The notes: generated by a model from the letters alone, not told the origin. A DNA stretch of 64,000 nt from Areca catechu (GCA_021397845.1 CM038039.1:183432526-183496525); one strand, 5' to 3'; shown: positions 24,825-37,000, numbered from the stretch's first letter. Made by a program: numbers and translations.

Positions 24825-26118
24825 CTGGTTTGCTAATATTATTAATTACTTAGCAATAGGACAAATTCCTTCCCACAAGTCTAAACAAGAAAAGGATAGA
24901 TTTTTCTCATAGATCAAATATTATTTTTGGGAGAAACCTAAATTATTTAAGTATTGTTCAGATCAGGTGATTAGATGATGTATCCCCGTGAGTGAATTCA
25001 AAAGTATACTCACTTTTTATCATTCTCTTGCCTGTGGGAGACACTTTAATGAAAGGAAAACTACAGCAAAGATGCTGCAGAGTGGGTTTTACTAGCCAAC
25101 TCTTTTCAAAGATGCATACGAATCTAACCATAATTGCCTCTGATATCAACAAATGGGAAATATTTCATGAAGAGATATGATGCCCCTGACCCCTATCTTG
25201 GTTGTTGAAATTTTTGATGCATGGGGTATTGACTTTATGGGACCATTTTCTCCTTCCTTTGGATTTGAGTACATTCTGGTAGTAGTTGATTATGTGTCAA
25301 AATAGATAGAAGCCATGGCAACTCGAACCAATGACCATAAAGTTGTAATAAGGTTTATTTAGTGCAACATCCTTAGTTGGTTTGGGTGTCCAAGGGCTAT
25401 CATTTGTGATGGGGATGGACATTTCATGAATAGGCACTTTGAAAGATTGATGAAAAAATATGGAATTACTCATAAAGTAGCCATATCTTACCACCCCTAG
25501 ACTAGTGGCTAGGTTGAGGTGTCGAATAGAGAAATTAAGCATATCCTTGAGAAAATAGTAAGACCCAATAGAAAAGATTGGTCAGAATGTTTGGATGATG
25601 CTTTATGGGCTTACCAAACTACTTTTAAGACCCCTCTAGGAATGTCTCCTTATCGGTTAGTGTTTGGAAAAGATTATCATTTGCTTGTAGAATTGGAATA
25701 TCGTGTATTTTGGGCCATCAAGTAATTTAATTTTGACATGAAAAATATTGGTTCCAATAAAAAACTTTAACTGAATAAGTTAGAAGAGCTACATAATGAA
25801 GCTTATGAAAGTTTTAGAATCTATAAGGCTCGAATTAAGGCATATCATCATAAATTTATTAATAGAAAAATGTTTGAGCCTAATCAAAAAGTGTGGCTCT
25901 ATAATCGAGGTTATATCTTTTTTGAGAAAACTTTGCTCATGATGGGATGGACCTTTCATAATGACTCAGGTATTTTCTTATTGAGCCAAAGAAATTAAAG
26001 ATCCTAAACAAGAAAATATTTTTAAGATAAATAGCTAGCATTTGAAACTTTATATAGAAGAAATTAATGATGGAGAAGTTGTTGAATCCTTTAATCTTGT
26101 GAACGCAGCATTGTCATG
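24825..26118 (+). pseudogene. Athila-like integrase pseudogene, domain A
   Basis: Coding homology resumes after T1. The integrase core is visible: WGIDFMGPF (first Asp, near 25228), IICDGDGHF (second Asp) and VEVSNREIK (Glu). The open piece 25519-25725 carries SECLDDALWAYQTTFKTPLG and PYRLVFGKDYHL. A stop (TAG, 25498-25500) replaces the Gln of the HPQTSG motif, and the same stop occurs in domain B. Many other stops are present. The enzyme would insert cDNA. No envelope-like frame follows. Confidence 0.85.
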
Positions 26119-27215
26119 ATGATCAGCATAGTCTAGCTGAAGACTTTAAACTTAGCGCTCCTCCGAGAAAACCCAGTTTATACTTTGTTTTAACCTTGTA
26201 CTTTTTTTTAAGAATAACCCGAGAAGAGCAATAAAATTAAATTGAGAGGAGTATGGTAACAAAGGAATATCTAGTCCTCAAGTACCCTTTCAGGTGGTAT
26301 CCTTCCCTATCATTTATTTTTAGTATCCTCTTTCATTAGGGACAATAGAAATTAAGTTGGGGAGGATAGGTAATTAATCCTCGAATAAAAGTTTAATCAG
26401 TTTTATGTACCAAACTCTATCTCGATTTGAAGATAATCAAGCTTTCTAAATGATGAATGATTAATGGTTTAGACAATTTTAAAGATACTAAGGGAAGAAT
26501 TATTAAGGAAGCCCAATAAATGGTAAAGTTTAGACCAAAAAATTTTTTGAGTAATTCCAGACCCTTCTGCCTATTGATCTCAATAAAGAATCTATCTTAT
26601 AATGGTATAGGTGAAAATATCAAAGAATCATAAAAGTCCTCTTTAAAGTTTAATAAATAAGGTTATAGCATCTCTCACTGAGTAACCGGGCCCCTTCGCC
26701 TAAATAAGCATGTTGTTCATATCAAAAGATGAGAATATAAAGAAACCTCTTGTAGAGATAGTCTTAACACATAACCTTTTTGACTCGAGTCAATAAGATT
26801 GAAGGGTATTCTACACCTAATTTCTTGAAACCAATTGGTTTGGGAGTCAGTGGCTTAAAGCTCTCTACAAGGGTCAACTAGAAAGCAAGATGTTAGGACA
26901 TTGCACTGACTCTATAGTATTATTCAAAATAAAAGAAGAAGAAGAAGATGTGGACTTATTAAACTGATACTACACCAAAATCCAAAGTAAGTTAGAGGAT
27001 TTAAAAAGTGAGATAAAAAGTTGAAAAAAGAAGAACTCTAGAAATTTCTTTCGGCTTTACTTGACCACTAAATGGATGAAATTGGTAATCCGATGAAAGA
27101 TCTTTTTATAATCTAACCGGGTATCAACTGATTTTAGATTTAGCAAGATAATTTTCATTTCTTGGATAAGTTAGTATACATGGCTAATTTATATACTTTA
27201 CTCAAGGACGAGCAA
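26119..27215 (+). other. Non-coding 3' region of Athila domain A
   Basis: About 1.1 kb between integrase and 3' LTR, AT-rich, without open frames of note. It is collinear with 58400-59510 of domain B. Athila elements often carry an env-like frame here, but none is recognisable in either copy. A small GAA microsatellite lies near 26932-26948. Confidence 0.75.
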
Positions 27216-27230
27216 AGTTCAAGTGGGGGG
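27216..27230 (+). other. Polypurine tract of Athila domain A
   Basis: TTCAAGTGGGGGG immediately precedes the LTR-b start TGTGTACTATATTAAATAC. It would prime plus-strand synthesis. Confidence 0.8.
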
Positions 27231-29088
27231 TGTGTACTATATTAAATACATATCAAGTTAATAATTAATTCAACTTTATTTAATTAAAATTGATGTTTTT
27301 ATAGTATTATGTAGGAAAGAACCTACCAATATGAAGAGTTTAATTTTTGGAATCCAATAGCACAAACGATACTCAAATCAGACTTAAAACGAGCTTGGAA
27401 TTGAATTTCAAAGAATTAAAATAGAATTGCATGAATTTTGAAGCAACCGGTCCATCATGGACTGGCCACTAGGTCAACAAAATAGAGAGTGGTCCATGGT
27501 CTACCATGGTTGTCAGTCCATGGCACTGAACTATGGACCATCGATGGATTTAAGCTATGGGATCACTGGAGATGTCATCCCTCCACCAGCCGAGCCACCG
27601 GCACCTTCCTCGTCGGCCGGAGAAGCCTCCCAACACCTTCTTTTGGCTTCTTTACTCTTCCCTGTAGATCCAAGAGCCACCATGCACCATCTTCTCAACC
27701 CTAGAGATGCCATCCACCATCTTCGCCACCCCTCTCTGCCCATTGCCGAAAGCGACGCCGAAGAAGCTTCCCATTGCCGTCCGATCCGCTACATGCTCGT
27801 AGGATCCAGTCCATCTTGTCCTCTCTTTCCCAAGCTTTCAAGCCTACTGTGACTCCTCCTCCCACTCATTCATCATCCTGAGATGATGTTCACCACCTCC
27901 TCGCCGGCTCAAGATCTCTGCCATGTCAGCCATCCCTCATCCGTTCAAGACTCCCACGATCACCGCCCCCTCCGAATGATCCACCCCCTGCTTCATCCTC
28001 AAAACTAATAGCTAGTGCCATTTTTTCTGCCATGTCCGCCACTTGCCAAGTTCACTAAACCACCGAAAGCACCACCGCACATCCATCTTCCCAGGCCAAA
28101 TCGAGCATCATCAATTTCTTCACCTTCTAACCAATCCATCAAAGCTGTTGCTTGATGCCACCAGGACATTGCTGCTGCTTCTCCTTAAATCACTGTCAGC
28201 CTTCGCTTCCCTTGTTACAAACCTAAGATCTATCCTATCATCGAAGATTCTATTGGGAGTTGGATAGGCAATGTCCGAATGAAAAATAAGGTCTCGATCA
28301 TAGACTTCTGGGTGGATAATCACAACATCTTCACTTTTTCTCATTTTCTGCTACTGCCTGGTCCTTCTTCCAACATGAAGATGTCGAGTTCATCCATGGA
28401 AAGCTAGATCTCTGATTCCTCAAGGTTTCATTATAGTGCTTGAACAGGCAATGTTTATTTTGTGTATTTTTATTTATATTTTTTCCTATGAAATAAAAAT
28501 ATTATTTTAATTTTATATATTTTATTTGAATGATCTATTTTTTAGATGAACCATGCTCTATGGATCCTGTTCATACTCTTAGAATAGATTATTTAAAAAA
28601 TGAATTATTTTACTTTATATATATCCTATCTTGACTAATCAATATTTCAAGGAAATGGGTCGGATCTAATAGGTACGAGTCATGATCTCCACAAATAGAT
28701 TATATCTTGATAGGTGACATGTAGAGTATTCATATAGGATAAATATTTCAAGAAAATGGGCCATGATCTAATAGGTATGGATCGTGATCTCCATAAATAG
28801 ATTATATCTTGATAGGTGACATATGGAGTATTTATATAAAAAGAGGGTACCAACTATCTGCCAAGTAACCCGTTAAAATCCCGAGGTTTTTCTCTTTCAT
28901 TTGAGTCCCTAGTATTTTATTACTTATTTTGGTGAGATAGTTTTAATTTTTTTGCTATTATTGTTCTTTAATATCATTATTAAAATAATTGTTTAAAGTT
29001 CCTATGGATTCGACCCTTACTCCCGCTACTCTACATAGTAAGTAGTGGAAATAAGATATTTATTTTTGGTGTGCAATCACATGCACCA
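27231..29088 (+). repeat. Athila-like LTR-b, shared by domains A and B
   Basis: 1,858 bp, starting TGTGTACTATATTAAATAC and ending ATGCACCA. It is both the 3' LTR of domain A and the 5' LTR of domain B, since a Gypsy leader and gag begin directly after it. The GC-rich block at about 27560-28010 matches LTR-a. A 101-bp tandem duplication lies at 28641-28843. Short GGTCCA/TGGACC dyads cluster at 27447-27544. Confidence 0.88.
28641..28843. repeat. 101-bp tandem duplication in LTR-b
   Basis: Two diverged copies starting at AATATTTCAAGGAAATGGG (28641) and AATATTTCAAGAAAATGGG (28742). LTR-a has one copy (about 6295-6395). Confidence 0.8.
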
Positions 29089-30160
29089 GATTTTTGGCAA
29101 AAAATATATCAAATAAAATAATAATAATAATAATAATTAAGAAATAAAAATTAATAATTATTCTCTTTCAATCTTGAGTATCCTGACATAAGGTTGCCCT
29201 GGCATAACTTTAAGTTATGTTGAATGGTTATCCTCAGACATAAAAAAGTTGAACTAATTTAAAAATTTTCAGAATCATAAACAATAAAATACAAATAATA
29301 TATATATATTTAAAATATTGACATCTCATAAATTATTAAGAGATTAGAGATTTAATCATAAAATTAAAAAATAGTAAGTAATTTAATTTTGATTGTATGC
29401 TAATCATAAAGTCTGGACATCTTATCTATTGCATGGTATTTCTCCATTATTAACTTTAAGGGCATAATCCATTAATTAGATAAGGTGGAGAGTTGATCAC
29501 CCTTCCTTAGCCTACAAATCATCACCCTGTATTTGCATTGACCTAGGCTTTAATTTTTAAAATCAATTAGATGTCAGCCCTAAGAATTTCAAGCTCAATA
29601 GGACAAGAAAAACCTAGAGTTGGATCGGGTTCACATTGGTTAATTGCTTGATGTCTATGGAAAGTGGTTCAAGGACAAGAGCCTGAAAGAAAGTGGTTCT
29701 CTAATTGGTTCCGTTCACTTACCTTGCCAATTTAATTGGTGTCTAAGACAAGCAATGGAGGGATCCCCACCAACCTTACACTTACATGGCCAAGTCAGTT
29801 AATTAATCTTGGGCTTGGAGTGCTCAAAGGTAACCTTGGAATAGTTGGGAGCTATCTAGACTTAGGTTAACCCTAGGATAAAATTAATTTTGATTGAATT
29901 ACTTGTTTAAAAAAATAATTAATTAAAATAACTCTCTCATCTATTGTCTCTAGTCTAGGACTCTCTCAGAATTCTTCTCTTTAAACTTTCTTTCATTCTT
30001 CCATTTATTTAATTAATTAAAAAATTATAAAAAAATTGAGCTATTATTTGCTTTAGAGTATTATTATAGGGTGTATGCTAGGTCATCTATCATTAGAAAC
30101 TGAGATCGTATCCCTAGATCTAGAAATAGACCAACTTTTAGAGCAAACAAATTGTGAATC
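29089..30160 (+). other. Leader of Athila domain B, PBS largely lost
   Basis: After LTR-b the PBS position (29095) reads TGGCAAAAAATATATC, with only TGGC left of the tRNA-Asp complement. The rest is AT-rich and collinear with the domain A leader. An AAT microsatellite lies at about 29118-29137. No coding potential. Confidence 0.75.
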
Positions 30161-30655
30161 ATGGATCCTAATCATAAGACTGATCCTCCATGGCAATTGA
30201 AGGAGTATTTCATACCTTCAACATATAGCTACTCTTCTTGTATTCAAGTACCTCCTATAGAGGCTATCCAATATGAAATTAAGTCCAGTGTGATGATTCA
30301 AATGTTACCATTTTTTTATAGACTTGCAAATGAGGACACTTACAAATGTCTAGATGAGTTTCTTGAAATTTATTCAACAGTAAAAATTCAAAACTTCTCT
30401 GATGATGCTCTTAGACTTAAGTTGTTCCCCTTTTTCATTAAGGATAAGCCCAAGTATTGGTTAAACTACTTAGACACTATAACAATTTTGACTTGGGACC
30501 AACTCTAGAAGGAATTCTTTAAGAAATACTTTCTTATAAAAAAACTAATCAAATCAGAAAAGCCATATTGAGTTTTTCCCAAATAGATGGAGAGATGTTT
30601 CATGAAACATAGGAGAGATTAAAAGATTGATTAAGAAATGTTTGCACCATGCTAT
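30161..30655 (+). pseudogene. Athila-like gag, domain B, 5' part
   Basis: ATG at 30161 opens 115 codons (MDPNHKTDPPWQLKEYF...), with EAIQYEIKSSVMIQML, CLDEFLEIYSTVKIQNF and LKLFPFFIKDKPKYWLNYLD, collinear with domain A. A TAG at 30506-30508 ends the frame where domain A reads QLQREF. Homology stops at 30655, where NA1 is inserted, and resumes at 53641 with the equivalent of 18273 in domain A. Gag would form the particle core. The gene is broken. Confidence 0.87.
30651..30655. other. Probable target-site duplication of NA1, left
   Basis: GCTAT, compared with GCCAT at 53636-53640. Domain A reads GCTAT at the uninterrupted site. One mismatch, and the exact right end of the LTR is uncertain by a few bases. 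Confidence 0.6.
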
Positions 30656-31909
30656 TGCTGCCAAGATCACCATGGCTAGGTCCATCCCTCTTCGGTCGGC
30701 TCTTGGATTCGCTGGGCTGCAAAACAAAGGAGACTTGTGTCGGGGATTCCGGTGAGGACACTCCAACAATCAAGTCAGTGAGATGATCGAGGAAAATAGA
30801 ACCTCTAAGGCGGAGAGCTTGGAAAACTCCCTCGCCTCAGGGGGGTGGTAAGGTAATGAAGTTCAAATAGCAAAAAGAAAGAAAGAATGGAGAGCGAGGA
30901 ATGGGGAGGATCTCCGGTCGGTCCCTTGGCCACTGAGCTTTTGGTCGCTTGCTTACCTCTCCCCCCTTGCTCCCCTTACTTACTTACCTCTCTTTGGCTT
31001 TGTCTTGGTGTCCTTTTTTAGGGTGCCATACCTCCCTTTTTGTACTTCTATTTCAGGAGGGGCCGTCGATGTGTTGCAGAGCCTAGGGCCTTGGCAGGAT
31101 CCTCCTTTTGGGGGAACTCTAGGTCTCATGCCACGTGGGTCAGCATCCTCCAGTTGTACGATAGTGGACATGGCGGCACATCATAGGGCCTTGAGCCTAA
31201 CGGGACTTACCTTGCACAGAGCATGCAGGCGGCGTGTTGTAGAGCTTGTATTGATGGCATGGCGACGCCACCTCCCAAAGCTTGCTGGTGGATAGGGACC
31301 CCCATGCCATGGTTTGAATTCCTGTTGATCTTTTCCTCCTTCATCGTTGGCGAGAATTCTAGCTTTCGTATGGCAGGGAGGGACCTCCCTTCGGGAGATC
31401 CGCCTTTGGCAGTGTGAGCATGACCCCGACCGGGAGCTAACCTCAGATGGAGGGCTCATCCTATGAGCATGACCCCGGCTGGGAGTTGACCTTGGTGGGA
31501 GGGCTTTCCTCAGCAGTATGAGCACAACCCCGATCAAGAGCTGATCTCAGTAGGAGGGCTTACCTCGGCAGCATGAGCATGACCCCGACCAGGAGCTGAC
31601 CTCGGTAGGAGGGCTCACCTTGGTAGCATGAGCATGACCCTAGCTGGGAGCTGACCTCGGAAGGAGGGCTCACCTCGGTAGCATGAGCACGACCCTAGCT
31701 GGGAGCTGACCTCGGTTTCATGAGCATAACCCCGACCGGGAGCTGACCTCGGATGGAGGGCTCGCCCCATAAGCACGACTCCAGTTGGGAGCTGACCTTG
31801 GTAGGAGGGCTCACTTTATCTCCTCACTAGGCCGCCACATCCAAGTGGTGGGTCTCTTGCCAGCATGGCTGCCAGCAGGCTCCACATCAGCGAAGGTGCC
31901 ACAATAGAT
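30656..31909 (-). repeat. NA1 left LTR
   Basis: About 1.25 kb, collinear with the split right copy. It contains the AAAGAAAGAAAGAATGGAGAG block, a GC-rich middle, a 55-bp minisatellite (31417-31812) and the terminal AGGCTCCACATCAG...GTGCCACA. Neither LTR has a long open frame. Confidence 0.75.
31417..31812. repeat. 55-bp minisatellite in NA1 left LTR
   Basis: About eight tandem units of 49-55 bp beginning GAGCATGACCCCGACC and containing GGGAGCTGACCTCGG and GGAGGGCT. The same array occurs in the right LTR (44606-44965). Confidence 0.9.
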
Positions 31910-31910
31910 G

Positions 31911-31926
31911 CCCCCCACTCCTGAGC
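31911..31926 (-). other. Putative polypurine tract of NA1
   Basis: The minus strand reads CTCAGGAGTGGGGGGC beside the left LTR, which fits a PPT and gives NA1 a minus orientation. Confidence 0.55.
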
Positions 31927-32230
31927 CCAAAATATGAAATAGCACTCAGGGCAAAGGGAGTAAAGATCACGCTGACATGGAGAGGTGCACATACTGTACC
32001 ATCAATGCCTCAAATGCCCGCACCCCGGAGACCACGCCTCCACCCCAACAGGGTGGTACCATGTCACCCTTCTTTAAGAGGGGTTGCTAATGCCCTATGC
32101 GGATCAGAGCAGTTGCCTCACTAACCAAAGCATCGAGGCCGCCCGATGCTGGCACGTGGCACCTCCTGGTTGGCTAGGAATTCAAAGAGGCACATGCCCT
32201 TGGGTGAAACGATGCAACGGGGGTGGTAGG
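31927..32230 (-). other. NA1 internal, unique part next to PPT
   Basis: About 300 bp of GC-rich sequence without a recognisable gene. It carries TGAAATAGCACTCAGGGC and a CACCCCGGAGACCACG segment. No function can be given. Confidence 0.5.
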
Positions 32231-33270
32231 CTTCTCGATTTGCCATGCTGTGAGTCTGGCGGTAGGCGGTACCTTGGTACCGCCTTCGGGCTGTGAGTGA
32301 GGCTGGGGGCACCAAGCTTCTCGATTCGCCATGCTGCGAGTCACGCACCACCTCCGGGCTATAAGCATGGCCATGAGGCTTTGGGGTGCTGGACTTATTG
32401 ATGTGCCAAGCTATGAGTCACGCGGTAGATGGCATCTCGCTGCCTCCTCCGAGCTATAAGTGAGGCTGGGGGCGCCGAGCTTCTCGATTCGTAATGCTGT
32501 GAGTCACGCGGTAGGAAGCATCTCGCTACCACCTCTGGGCTATGAGCATGGCTATGAGGCTATGGGCCATCGGACTTATTGATGTGCCAAGCTGTGAGTC
32601 ATGTGGTAGACGGCATCCCACTGCCACCTCTAGGCTGTGAGCGAGGCTGGGGGCATTAAGCTTCTCGATTTGCCATACTATGAGTCACGCGGTAGGTGCC
32701 ACCTCTGGGCTGTGAGCATGGCCATGAGGCTATGGGGTGCCGGACTTATTGATGTGCCAAGTTATGAGTCATGCGGTAGACGGCATCCTGCTACCGCCTT
32801 CAGGCTGTGAGCGAGGTTGGGGGCGCCGAGCTTCACGATTCGCCATGCTATGAGTCACGCGATCGGTGGCATCCCGCTATCGCCTTCGAGCTATGAGCGA
32901 GGCTGGGGGCACCGAGCTTCTCAATTTTCCATGCTGTGAGTCATGCGGTAGGCAGCATCCCACTACCACCTCCAGGCTGTGAGCGCGGCCATGAGACTGT
33001 GGGGTGCCAGACTTATTGATGTGCCAAGCTGTGAGTCATGCGGTAGACGGCATCCTGCTACCACCTTCGTGCTATGAGTGAGGCTTGGGGCACTGAGCTT
33101 CTCAATTTGCCACACCGTAAGTCACACGATAGGTGGCATCCCACTGCCGCCTCCGGGCTATGAGTGTAGCTGGGGGTGCCGAGCTTCTAGATTCGCCATG
33201 CTATGAGTCATGCAGTAGGCAGCATCCCACTATCGCCTTCGAGCTGTGAGCATGGCTATGAATACAGGCC
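32231..33270. repeat. Alternating 86/95-bp tandem array in NA1
   Basis: Twelve monomers starting near 32231, 32316, 32394, 32479, 32574, 32660, 32744, 32830, 32916, 33011, 33097 and 33183. Two start types occur, CTTCTCGATT(C/T)GCCATGC and CTTATTGATGTGCCAAGC, and two end types, GAGGCTGGGGGCGCCGAG and CATGGCCATGAGGCTATGG. They alternate over much of the array, giving dimers of about 165-181 bp. Confidence 0.9.
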
Positions 33271-33878
33271 TGATGAGGGGCCTGACTTGAGTCCGCCAGA
33301 CTTTGAGTCAGACGGGGGCGTTCTTGCATAGTCGAAAAGCAAAGTTGCACAAAAAAGGGCTTAAATAACTAAGGAGAGGTTTTACATCACCGGTAGCGCG
33401 CTTTTAAATTGCTTGTGTCCTAGGTTCACAAGCATCGGGAGGTGCTAGGACCGCCGAGGTAGTGTGCCCCGCCCGGTAGGGTTCCAACCCCTTTGTTGGG
33501 GTCCTTTGCAGGGATTGCAGTATCACGATATTCTTCAGTGGCAAGCTACCCCCTGGGATCAGACCTTATCTCTTGTCTCATCGAGCCCCACGTGGATCCT
33601 TGGTAGGATGGTTCAGTAGTTCACTTCGACCCCCTCATTGATCCAAGGATGGGCTACCGAAGGGGGACAGCGATGGACATCGAGATAGGCATAGAAATTC
33701 TCAGAGATCTTCCATGAGGTGGGGCTCTGGCCATCATTGGGGGTGTATCTCTTCCCCTAGCCTCCTTTGGAGTTCTCCCTGCCCTACAGGATGTCATCCC
33801 TGTCGGCTTCCCGATGGGCCAGCTATTGACAGCGAATGGCCGGGGCTCTCATCCCCGCTACCTGGCATGCTAATTTTT
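33271..33878 (-). other. NA1 internal, unique part next to right LTR
   Basis: About 600 bp of GC-rich, apparently non-coding sequence. It should contain the PBS at its right end on the minus strand. The bases just inside the LTR (AAAATTAGCATGCCAGG) match no tRNA end I recognise. No protein family was recognised. Confidence 0.5.
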
Positions 33879-34582
33879 GCTGCCAAGATCGTCGTGGCCT
33901 GTAGCTCCGATGTGTCGAGTTCTCGCCGAGGGGCTAGGTCCACCCCTCTCTTGGTCGACTCCTGGATTCACTGGCCTGCAAAATAGAGGAGACCTGGGCT
34001 GGGGATTCCGATGAGGACAATCTAATGATCAAGTCAGTGAGATGATCGAGGAGAACAAAATCTCTAAGGCGGAGAGCTTGGGGGACTCCAACCCTTGAAG
34101 CAGAGAGCTTGGGTGACTCACTTGCCCCAGGGGGGTGGTAAGGTAATGAAGTTCAAATAGCAAAAAGAAAGAAAGAATGGAGAGCGGGGAACGGGGAGGA
34201 TTTCCAATCGGTCCCTTGGTCACTGAGCTTTTGGTCACTTTCTTACCTCTCCCCCTTGCTCCCCCTGCTTACTTACCTCTCTTTGGCTTTGTCTTGGTGT
34301 CCTTTTTTAGGGTGCCCTGCCTCCCTTTTTGCACTTCTATTTTAGGAGGGGATGACGATGTGTTGCAGGGCTTGGGGCCTTGGCAGGATCCTCCTTCTAG
34401 GGGAACTCTGGGTCATGCACTGTATGGGTCAGCATCCTCCGATCGTACGGAAGTGGATGTGGTGGCACATCACATGGCCTTGAGCCTGACGGGACATACC
34501 TTGCACAGAGCATGTGGGTGGCGTGTCGCAGAGCTTGTATTGATGGCAGGGCATGTGCCACCTCCCGGAGGTTGCAGGTGGA
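33879..34582 (-). repeat. NA1 right LTR, segment 1
   Basis: Starts TGCTGCCAAGATCG like the left LTR at 30656, and includes an extra segment (about 33900-33945) relative to it. It is cut at 34582 by Copia C2. The last five bases, GTGGA, are the C2 target duplication. Confidence 0.8.
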
Positions 34583-35903
34583 TGAAAGGGATATGCCCTA
34601 CAAGCCAATCTATGTTGTATCTCCCAAACCATTGTAATTGACAATTTTCTAAAATAAAGGCATTATTTTTCATCATATGCTGTTTTTTATATTATATGAT
34701 GAACCTCATAGATTAGGGCTATGATTTTAGGGTTATGATGAGATCATACCAGTGAGACCTAAAGTCTTAAAACCTTAATCTAAAATATTTGTAGTCAAAA
34801 GAACCCTGAGTAGGGGATCAGGGTTTTCCGGTAAGACTAGCACATCCCAAGTATACTGGAAAGGGTGACTGCTCTCACAGTCACTTGTGTATGACACTAA
34901 TACTGGGATGTGGGTGCTCATTGGAGAATGAGTTCACTGATATGATCCAACTTGAGAACATCTAATGGAGTCTTAGCTACATGTCAATAGAAGGTTCTCA
35001 TAGTGGGAGTGGTACAAGTAATCCTTTGACCTAAGACTGCCATAAGTACCTTATGTACATGAACCCATGCTTTGGTTCAATCCTAATCATGACACTGAGT
35101 CATGCACAGGATTGATACTGGGAATGGTGAATTGGATATGAAGGTAATGAGTAGGTCAACAAGGAATCGATCACTCTTAGTAAGAGGAGATTGCATCTAG
35201 CTAGTTAACAATCGGATGATGATTCAGGGAATCTTTGATCAAAGTAAAGATATTAGAGATGGTTTCTAATATCAAGATAATTGAATCATCAATATAAGAT
35301 TGAGCTAGAAATAAATATAATTTTGGATTTGACATATATCCATATCCATAGTTATATTTTGGGTGCAGGCTGATAGAAAGATTTAATTGTACGGTAACTC
35401 TCTACTGAAGGATAATTTTGGTATTTCACCAGAATTTCCATATCTTCCAGGTAGACATGACATGTTGCTAGACGTCAATCTTGTCTTGTGGGTTGATCAA
35501 ATTCAAAGATCATTTATTAGGAAGAGTCCTAATTGATCAAATCGGGTAAGCCCGGTTTGACCTAAATCGATTAGAAAGAGTTCTAATCAAATTAGGTCAA
35601 CTTGTATTCGAACCCACTGCTGGCTAGATGTGGAACCCAATGGGTCACACACTTAAGAGGATTGATCAAGAGTTTAATTTGGGATTAAATCATCTTTGCA
35701 GGATAACACTCTAGCAGGTGTTGCAAACCCTAGCTTCTATTCGAATCGGATTGAATTAGGGTTCCGGATTGGTTCAAATTGGGTTCTAATTGGATCTAAT
35801 TAGACCCTAATTGAGTTAATTGGGATTATGGCTAACCCTTATTGGCTAGCCATGTAACTAGGCTAGCCTCCCCACCCACCCCCTTTGCTTTTCCATGCCA
35901 AAT

Positions 35904-35971
35904 GCCAAGAGTCCATGCGCTTATGGACTCTTGGCATGCCATTTGGAAGAGTCCATGGCGCATGGACTCTT
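35904..35971. repeat. Double hairpin in C2 5' LTR
   Basis: Perfect 13-bp arms GCCAAGAGTCCAT / ATGGACTCTTGGC (35904-35916, 35923-35935; 6-nt loop), then 11-bp arms AAGAGTCCATG / CATGGACTCTT (35947-35957, 35961-35971; 3-nt loop). Conserved in the 3' LTR at 43379-43410 and just after. Confidence 0.9.
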
Positions 35972-36314
35972 GGCGTGCCCCACTTAATTCTCCGATGAAT
36001 TAAGATGGGGCGGCCTCCTTTCTTAAAAAATAGCGCATCACATACCCCCCTTGGATAGGAATCCAATGGCTGATGGGTTTTTAAGAAAGAAGAAAATCGC
36101 TGTCTCTTCCCGGTTGCACGAAATAACGTCTCTTCGGAGACCGAAACATCGCGACTCCCTTTTTCTGAAATCTCATGACTTTTCTTTTAGGAAAGGCCGT
36201 GAGTTTGAATCTGAAGGGCCGTGAGAAAGTGGGAAGGGGCATGAGAAAATGAGAAGGGCATGAGAAATATTTTACGGAGAGTTGTGTTCTTTTGAAAAGG
36301 CACATTTTTGTAAT

Positions 36315-36323
36315 CTATTTAAG
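36315..36323 (+). promoter_or_regulatory. TATA-like element of C2 5' LTR
   Basis: CTATTTAAG, also at 43791-43799 in the 3' LTR. A candidate core promoter for the element transcript. Confidence 0.55.
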
Positions 36324-37000
36324 CAACAGAGACTTCGGGTGATTGACTAATGTACGACAGAGGTTTTTTTTTTCTTTTCTTTTCAGGAGACTGATTCCTC
36401 CTTAGCTTGTTTAGGACACAGAGAGTTTTCCTTTTACAGAGTTCTCTTCTCTGTTGAAACTCAAGTCTAAAACAAGAGATAGGAAGAATCTCTCGATCGG
36501 TAAAAGAAAGGAATTACTACTCTGTTTCTATTTCCTTTTACTTTAAGACATTAGTGTCTTAAATCCTCCTCCTCCTTCAAGACAAGAGTTTTATTCTTAG
36601 GACAAGGTCTTAAGAAAGGAAGAGGAAGAAGAAAGAAAGGAAGTAAGGAGTCCCTACCGTGGAGTTTTAAAGCCATAGTCCTCTTGAGTTCTAGGATAAG
36701 AATTCAAGTGAAGGAATTTTGAAGAAGCTAGCATCTTGATCAATCTTCTTGTGGATCACCATTGGAGGGTGGACATTTGGATGCCTGGTGAATTCAAAAG
36801 AGGCATTCAACATCAAGTTTGATTCTACACCAAAATTGGATTTAGCATTAACATGTTGGTGCCCTAATTCTAACAATGTAAGTTTGCATGTTTAATATAT
36901 GTTTTAATCCTGAATAAGGAGATCCTGGCTAAGGGTTTATGGTGCAAATTTCATCATTTTTGAAATTATTTTTTACAATGGTGCATTGGAAACCCAACAG

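Larger units (their letters stand above)
34583..36999 (+). repeat. C2 5' LTR
   Basis: TGAAAGGGAT...CCCAACA. A TATA-like CTATTTAAG lies at 36315-36323 with a pyrimidine-rich start region after it. Two strong hairpins lie at 35904-35935 and 35947-35971. Its 5' part matches the C1 LTR read on the minus strand, including the shared CTAATCTAAAATATT block. Confidence 0.95.

Noticed and set aside
26119..27215. Possible env-like gene expected in Athila elements
   Set aside because: No open frame, signal peptide or membrane segment is visible in either copy of this region.
31005..31537. Overlapping frames of about 100 codons in NA1 LTR
   Set aside because: They run through the minisatellite and differ in the right LTR. 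No conserved protein.
32231..33270. Repeat array as a possible CRISPR
   Set aside because: Monomers are contiguous and diverged with no unique spacers, in a plant retroelement.
33400..33460. tRNA-like reading of the GGTTCACAAGC segment
   Set aside because: No cloverleaf arms or CCA-end context can be formed around it.
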